Of a DNA stretch of 64,000 nt, positions 58,209-64,000 are shown piece by piece; the stretch's first letter is position 1; the number at the start of each line of letters is the position of its first letter. Under the pieces are notes generated by a model. That model did no database searches. It was not told where the DNA came from and saw nothing but the letters and a program-made list of their open reading frames with translations. Source of the stretch: Polyodon spathula (taxonomy: Eukaryota > Chordata > Actinopteri > Acipenseriformes > Polyodontidae); assembly GCF_017654505.1 (NCBI RefSeq), contig NC_054540.1, positions 42,718,054 through 42,782,053 of the forward strand, in the 5' to 3' direction. The position numbers and the translations under genes are program-made.

Positions 58209-58880
58209 AGCATATGCTGAGACAATTTGTGAGCCAAGAGCAAAAACATTGAGCATTGCTTTTTCCCTACCTCTTTTTTGCAGTGAGAGAGGTGCCGCAG
58301 AGTTCAACAGCTCTTGTGCGGCCAACAGCCTCGCGGCATACTCGATCTGTTGAGAGAGGAGTGGGAGGAGCGCAAAGGCTCGTCCAAAAATGTAGTGCTC
58401 CTACTCAGAGATCGTCTGGATTTAGTCGGTCTTTTGGCCCAGGACAATTTCAAATCAGCTCAGCACTGGCAACAGCAGCATTACAATAAAAACACACGAA
58501 TCTGGAACATTCGACCAGGAGACAAAGTAATGCTGCTCCTTTTCCTTGTCAGAATCGAAACTGGGGGTAAATGGCAGGGGCCATATGAGGTGAATCGGGC
58601 TATAGGAAATGTAAATTATGAAATTAAGCAGCCCAATCACCATAATGAATGCAAAATTGATCATGTTAATTTGTTAAAGTCCTGGCAGGCAAGGAAGGCC
58701 TTATTTATAGCCCCAGGTGAAGTAGAGGATGATTTAAAACCCTGTCTAGAGGCTCCTAGCACAAGAGACATTCCAATGGGGGAACAGTTACTTCCAGATC
58801 AGCAAAGAGAACTGTGTAAGTTAATTGAGGGTTCAATTATGTTTTTCTGACATGCTGTCACAGGAATGGCTTGAGTGGCT
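58209..58880 (+). pseudogene. Integrase C-terminal part and linker (second Gmr1-like element)
   Basis: The 58314-58850 frame reads GQQPRGILDLLREEWEERKG, RDRLDLVGLLAQDNFKSAQH, NIRPGDKVMLLL, GKWQGPYEVNRA and DHVNLLKSWQARKALF, collinear with the 42-kb integrase end. It continues with EQLLPDQQRELCKLIEG, the linker expected before reverse transcriptase in integrase-first elements. The codons near 58255-58300 (REVPQSST) are in another frame. Confidence 0.82.
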
Positions 58881-58890
58881 TGTGTGGTGA

Positions 58891-59340
58891 TGTCACGGAC
58901 CAGGAAGAAGGGGAACAACAAAAATTGGTGCTGAAACTGAGCGCATTGGCGCTCAGTGTTTTATTTCATTTAAAACAATCAAAACAAACAGTTGAACAAA
59001 AAAACACAGAAAAGAAAAGGTACGTTGACGAAGCAAAAAAACAGACACTAATATGGTTTTTCTGTAACAAGTACATTTTTCTGTGTTCGGTAGTATTCAC
59101 TCACTCTCCTCTCTCTGCCCATTGCAGCCAAAGCTGCAGGTTTTTATAGAGGTGGCCAAGGGATTAACTAGCTGTCAATTATCTTGCTAACCCCTTGGTC
59201 ACATTCTGCACGGGTTTACTATGGATGCATGACTGTCAGCTAATTATATTATGTTGTTGATCAGTCATGCATTCTCATGAGGTAGTAAAAACTAAAACAA
59301 TAAGAAATAATGGTGGTGGCTTTTTGTCCGCCATATACAC
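58891..59340 (-). mobile_element. Probable solo LTR (minus strand)
   Basis: Begins TGTCACGG on the plus strand. On the minus strand it has an AATAAAAC signal near 58955 and ends CCGTGACA, consistent with an LTR. Its other end is near CCATATACACA (59341). No matching LTR partner or target duplication was confirmed. Part of it resembles 27945-28025. Confidence 0.4.
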
Positions 59341-59366
59341 ATAAATAAATAATAACAGCACCCATA

Positions 59367-60456
59367 TACAGTACTGTGCAAAAGTTTTAGGCAGGTGTGA
59401 AAAAATGCTGTAAAGTAAGAATGCCTTCAAAAATAGACATGTTAATAGATTATATTTATCAATTAACTAAATGCAAAGTGAGTGAACAGAAGAAAATTCT
59501 AAATCAAATCTATATTTGGTGTGACCACCCTTTGCCTTCAAAACAGCATCAATTCTTATAGGTACATTTGCACACAGTCAGGGGTTTTGTAGGCATATAG
59601 TCGGGTGTATGATTAAACAATTATACCAAACAGGTGCTAATGATCATCAATTCAATATGTAGCTTGAAACATAATCATTAACTGAAACAAAAACAGCTGT
59701 GTAGGAGGAATAAAACTGGGTGAGGAACAGCCAAACTCAGCAAACAAGGTGATGTTGCTGAAGACAGTTTACTGTCAAAAGTCATACACCATGGCAAGAC
59801 TGAGCACAGCAACAAGACACAAGGTAGCTATACTGCATCAGCAAGGTCTCTTCCAGGCAGAAATTTCAAGGCAGACAGGGGTTGTGCAGATGAAAGACAC
59901 ATCATGCTTACTTCCCTTCGCAATCGGAAGATGTCCAGCAGTGCCATCAGCTCAGAATTGGCAGAAAACAGTGGGACCCTGGTACACCCTTCTACTGTCC
60001 GGAGAAGTCTGGCCAGAAGTGGCCTTCATGGAAGACTCGCGGCCAAAAAGCCATACCTCCAACATGGAAACAAGGCCAAGTGACTCAACTATGCACAAAA
60101 AAACAAGGAACAGGGTTGCAAAAAATGGTAGCAGGTGTTCTGGACTGATGAGTCAAAATGAAATATCTGGCTGCAGCAGAAGGCAGTTTGTTCACCGAAG
60201 GGCTGGAGAGCGGTACATGAATGAGTGTCTGCAGGCAACAGTGAAGCATGCTGGAGGTTCCTTGCAAGTTTGGGGCTGCATTTCTACAAATGGATTTGGG
60301 GATTTGGTCAGAATTAATGGTCTCCTCAATGCTGAGAAGTACAGGCAGATACTTATCCATCATGCACTACCATCAGGGAGGCATCTGATTGGCCCCAAAT
60401 TTATTCTGCAGCATGACAACATCCCCAAACATAAAGCGAAAGTCATTAAGAACTAT
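59367..60456 (+). pseudogene. Tc1-like transposon, 3'-truncated
   Basis: The left end TACAGTACTGTGCAAAAG and the 5' non-coding region are typical of fish Tc1-type inverted repeats. The transposase frame (from about 59791) starts MARLSTATRHKVAILHQQGL, a helix-turn-helix. Later it reads AGGSLQVWGCISTNGFGD, LNAEKYRQILIHHALPSG and FILQHDNIPKHKAKVIKNY. WTDES near 60140, with the first catalytic Asp, is in another frame and is followed by a TGA stop; the second lies in QHDN. Sequence stops at KVIKNY (60456), losing the third catalytic residue and the right inverted repeat. The next base pair belongs to the Gypsy reverse transcriptase. Confidence 0.85.
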
Positions 60457-61104
60457 GGTCGATGCTTGAACTTGGGGTGATTGAACCTTCCAGGAGTTAG
60501 TGGTGCAGTCTGATTGTGATAGTCGGCAAAAAAGGACAGCATCAACCGCTTGCCAATTAATTGGCTAATTGCCAACTTCTGTGCCTACCACAAGCCTCAG
60601 ATCGATCAGCTTCTCGACAGACTGGGAACAGCTAGGTTCATCTCCACTTTGGACCAGATGAAGCGATACTGGCAGATCCCATTAACCTGCAGCTCTAGAG
60701 AGAAAAATGTATTTTCAACTCCTGATTATCTGTTCCATTTCATAACCATGCCGTTTGGGCTACATGGTGCGCCCGCTGCCTTTCAGAGAATGATGGACCA
60801 GGTCTTACACCCAAATCGTGAGTATGTGGCAGCGTATATTGACTATGCAGTTATTTACAGCTCCACATGGCGAGAGCATTTGGGTAGGATTAAGGCCATC
60901 CTTCAGTCTCTAAGGGTAGCCCGGATGACAGCCAACTTGAGAAAATGTAAGTTTGCCAAAACAGACACTCAATATTTGGGATTTATAATGGGAAATGGTT
61001 GGGTGAAACCCATTTCTACCAAAGTCCAGGCTTTGATCGATGTGGCAATGCCCAAAACCAAGGCTCAGGTTAGGTCTCTATTGGCATTGGCCGGTTATTA
61101 CTGA
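60457..61104 (+). pseudogene. Reverse transcriptase (second Gmr1-like element)
   Basis: Starts at MLELGVIEPS-like codons (60463), then, in the 60550-61104 frame, KPQIDQLLDRLGTARFISTL, MPFGLHGAPAAFQRMMDQVL and AAYIDYAVIYSSTWREHLG. The catalytic YIDD has become YIDY (GAT to TAT near 60845), which abolishes activity. It continues QYLGFIMGNGWVKPI and VRSLLALAGYY, then a stop where the family has Arg. The N-terminal RT segment before MLELG is lost at the Tc1 junction. Confidence 0.87.
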
Positions 61105-61615
61105 AGATTCATCCATGAGAATGCCACAGTAGTCCCTTTGTTGACCTCATCAAAAAGAGTGCTCCAAATTTGATTAAGTGGTCAGGAAAATGTCTTGGGG
61201 TATTTGATGCTATCAAGCAGAGACCTTGCCAGGCCCCCACTCTCATCACACCAGATTTCACCAAGAGATTCATCCTCCGCATCATTGCTTGAGATGTTGG
61301 TCTGGGTGCGGTTTTGTTTCAAACGGTAGACGGAGTAGAACACCCCATCATGTATTTCAGTAAAAATAATCTCCCCCAAGAGTGCAACTACTCCGTAGTC
61401 GAAAAGGAGTGTTTGGCCATTAAACGAGCTACTCACTCTTTATAATACAACCTGCTGGGACATTCATTCAATGTCATCACCTACCATACCCCACTCAAGT
61501 GGTTAAGGACAGCAATGCCCAGGTATCATATGATTCACTGTGCAGGGAAAGACCGCCAAAATGAGAATTATTTTTCCCGGGAGTGGGGTCTAATGGGAAA
61601 AGTAGATTCAGCCAA
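61105..61615 (+). pseudogene. RNase H region (second Gmr1-like element)
   Basis: Codons corresponding to FDAIKQ, APTLITPDFTKRFIL, VGLGAVLFQTVDGVEHPIMY, NYSVVEKECLAIKRA, and a terminal NENYFSREW-like line at 61560-61590 align with the 42-kb element. A TGA interrupts the catalytic TDAS region near 61290 and other stops follow. Confidence 0.75.
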
Positions 61616-61629
61616 ATGTTCCTTTGGGT

Positions 61630-62382
61630 CCAGACAGAATGATTGTTGGTGATAAATCTCCCTCCTGGCCTGTGAGGGTGCAGTGTAAAGGGTACAGAGT
61701 GCCCTGGACTGGATGGCCTGACAATTCATTCCCAGGGTTAGGAGGAATTCGGCTATCTAGAAAGGGGGCACAACTGCAGTAAATGAAGTCATCGCTCCAG
61801 AGGGAAAGCGATGTGGCAACCATGGATTGGAGGTGAAATGGTTACACTCGCTAACAAAGGGGGCGTGATTGAAGATACGAAAGGGGAAGTGGCTAGGTGA
61901 TCTGTTCCTTTGTTTATGGTTCTTAGAACACAAAAGGACAAGTGAAATATTACTGTGAGTGTTAGTGTTTGTTTGTTTTGTTGGTTCTAATTGTACTATT
62001 TGTTATTTATTAGACAGCTAACACTATCCAGAGCTGTTGCTACAGGTCAGCACTAAACCCGGACAACACTGCACCATTGTACACAAATAAATTGTATTTT
62101 CATCATGACCACAATAACAATCACTCTGGACTAGTACACATGTGTGTCTTTGTGTGTGTTATACTGTGTTTCATTAATTACGAACTGTATTTTATTATTT
62201 TGGGACTGCAACCCGTTACTTTGAAACAGTGCAGCAATGTGTATTGCTTGGTATTATTCTTTGTGGTCGCCAGACCAGGATTACAATAATAAAAACCCAT
62301 CTGGATCGTGAACTTTGTTGTCCGTCTTCTGTTTCCTAATCCCATCACCACTACACCTGAGCACTGCAAACCACTTTGCCAC
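61630..62382 (+). repeat. 3' LTR of the second Gmr1-like element
   Basis: Homologous to the solo LTR at 53963-54684 over most of its length (CCTGTGAGGG, GTCGCCAGACCAGGATTA, AATAAAAACC, CCATCACCACTACACCTG, CCACTTTGCCAC). The exact 5' edge is unclear. Confidence 0.72.
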
Positions 62383-63918
62383 GGGGCTCCAAGCAAGTGA
62401 TTGTTTTCTGATTTCGTTGTCCTCATCCTCTAGCCATCCTCGTTTTATCACAATATGTCTGAATAAACAATCCTGCTCAGAACAGAGGAATAATTGTGAT
62501 CTCCGTGTCTCTGGTTTTCAGATAATTTTCAAGGCTTGCACGTGGGAAACATTAAGTGTAATTCCAGAGGTTCCATTCCTCTTAAAACAATTGTGCGGTG
62601 TAGTCAAAGTTTATTGGTCAGCAGTTTACCCCTTATGGGTGCATATTGCACTTGCTCCACTAAACTGACCTGATTTAAACTTGCAGGCCTCTGTGTTTCC
62701 ACATGCCCACTCTCTTTGAAGTTTCCAATAATTCCTGTAATAGGATTTTAGAAACAGGTTTTGTGGATTTGCCTGCAGCTGCTACATCTGTTGCAAAGTT
62801 ATTTCTGGGACTACACATCACTGAATGCAAGAATACAAACTTTTTAGCATGGTGCGATGAGCTTGGTAACTACTGTGGTTCATCCAAGGATTATTTTCAA
62901 TTAAATTAAACACCTGAAAGAGTAACTGTAATCCTTATACTAAAAACACATTAGAAGCCAATTTTTTTACAGTTTACAGTTTGTTATATAAATATTTATA
63001 AGTGATCAGGATATGACAGCACTGCTTCTGAAACTGAACTTACACTATTGGGCAGAACAGAACTCTCCAGCTGCTGCAGAGTTCTGATTACCCATCCAGA
63101 CCTTCATAACACCACTGCATAGGAATGTTTCCTCTTAGTTTATATGAACTAATTGACTAGTAAGATGCTATGCTATGCAATGGTTTTAACAGAACCAAAT
63201 TAATTAAAGGTGTTAACACCCTGCAAAATTAAGACTGCTGAAGGCATTATGTACCTGGCCAGTAGGGGGCACTATAAACAGATTAAGTTAAGTAGCTCCT
63301 GACAACTTCCTGACAACTGAGCAAGGGCAAATGTAATGTTTATTGATGTATCCCCAGGCAAGACCAGCAGCAAGAACCTGCGCTCCTCTGACAGCATGAC
63401 TCATCTTGTACAGCACGTGGGGAACCACCCCGGGATCCCTCAGCTATAGAACGATGTAGTGCACAGACATCAGTGATTTATATTGTATTATACTGAGGAT
63501 GTCTGTATAGTGCAAACATAAATCAAAGTAATGGAAGTTGATTATTTTGGTAGGCGTAACTGGTTTCTGTTTAGTGGTGTTTCGTTAAGGCCTAAGCATT
63601 CTGGAACTGTTTTAATCCTCCTTTTATAGTATGTCATCCCAGTATTATTGTCTCAGAGGGTGAAGTTACGGAATGTATTTTGCCACTTGAGTATTTCCAC
63701 CTCACTGGACATTTGTAAAAACAAGATAACAATCTCATCTCATAAGGTCTCCAAATGAAAGATTTTAAACAAAGACAGAAATGTTCAACTTAACTTAACT
63801 GAGGAGAATCTGCTGCACAGATTACTTAAAAAAAAGGTACAGTGGAATCCTGCAAAATATTCCTAATGTTGGGAGATCTCTAAGGTTGTCTCCATATTGA
63901 AATTCACTGTCCCTTATT
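62383..63918. other. Non-coding stretch
   Basis: No gene or recognised repeat. CCAGTAGGGGGCACTA near 63258 resembles a CTCF-like GGGGGC core but is only suggestive. Confidence 0.4.
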
Positions 63919-64000
63919 TTAACCTTTTGCGACATTGCAATTTTCCAACATCATCAAAAAGACGTAAAGCACAGGTCTCTTGTCATTTTTTTCTCCGGAA
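63919..64000. mobile_element. piggyBac-type MITE, cut by window end
   Basis: Begins TTAACCTTTTGCGACATTG. It shares AACATCATCAAAAAGACGT and TTTTTTTCTCCGGAA with the 19590 copy at the same spacing. Confidence 0.65.

Larger units (their letters stand above)
56595..62382 (+). mobile_element. Second integrase-first (Gmr1-like) Gypsy element, interrupted by later insertions
   Basis: Plus-strand order: integrase (56595-57360 and 58209-58880), reverse transcriptase (60457-61104), RNase H (61105-61615), 3' LTR (61630-62382). Integrase precedes reverse transcriptase, as in the 42-kb element. A TTAA-flanked element splits the integrase. A probable solo LTR and a truncated Tc1 lie between integrase and reverse transcriptase. 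gag, protease and the 5' LTR are not found. Heavily decayed. Confidence 0.82.

Noticed and set aside
53958..62382. Treating the LTRs at 54 kb and 62 kb as the two ends of one 8-kb element
   Set aside because: The 54-kb LTR has target duplications on both of its own sides, so it is a solo insertion; the LTRs are also clearly diverged.
63250..63275. CTCF-like motif (CCAGTAGGGGGCACTA)
   Set aside because: A single short match is expected by chance at this length; nothing around it supports a regulatory role.

Overview
The window looks like a repeat-dominated stretch of a vertebrate genome, most likely a ray-finned fish. It is AT-rich and has no operons or bacterial signals. It carries CR1-clade, L1-like and R2-like non-LTR retrotransposons, several LTR retrotransposon families, hAT, Tc1 and piggyBac-type DNA transposons, and very long minisatellites. 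The abundant CR1 family with an 8-bp TTCTTATG tail reminds me of non-teleost fishes such as sturgeon or paddlefish, but that is recollection, not proof. I could not recognise a single host exon, tRNA or rRNA gene. Every protein-like segment belongs to a mobile element, and almost all are broken.

Layout. 1-4.5 kb: two CR1 copies in opposite orientation. 6.1-9.6 kb: a gag-only LTR element nested inside a solo LTR, both with intact 5-bp target duplications. 10.6-11.2 kb: hAT-like relic. 12.8-13.9 kb: C-terminal end of an R2-like LINE, whose 3' end recurs at 18.6 kb. 14.1, 19.6 and 63.9 kb: copies of one TTAA-flanked element family. 16.2-16.6 kb: LTR-retroelement or retrovirus-like integrase end. 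20.3-22.0, 25.6-25.9 and 29.0-31.7 kb: three more CR1 copies, the last carrying a complete reverse transcriptase frame. 23.7-25.1 kb: 48-bp minisatellite. 32.1-32.4 kb: a MITE whose unoccupied site also lies in the window. 32.6-35.7 kb: candidate element with about 330-bp inverted arms. 35.8-39.6 kb: 30-bp minisatellite of about 125 units.

39.9-42.2 and 48.8-50.4 kb: two further gag-only LTR elements. 42.2-47.8 kb, minus strand: a Ty3/Gypsy-like element with integrase upstream of reverse transcriptase, the unusual order described for Gmr1-like elements. 51.7-55.0 kb: L1-like relic plus a solo LTR with a target duplication. 56.6-62.4 kb, plus strand: a second integrase-first element, riddled with later insertions (piggyBac-type, a probable solo LTR and a truncated Tc1).

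How the parts relate: the gag-only elements have LTRs, a primer-site candidate, a polypurine tract and a CCHC protein but no pol, so they must depend on another element's enzymes if they move. The CR1 copy at 29-31.7 kb is the most intact coding unit. The nested insertions give a clear relative chronology. Coordinates of element ends without target duplications are approximate to about 10-30 bp.
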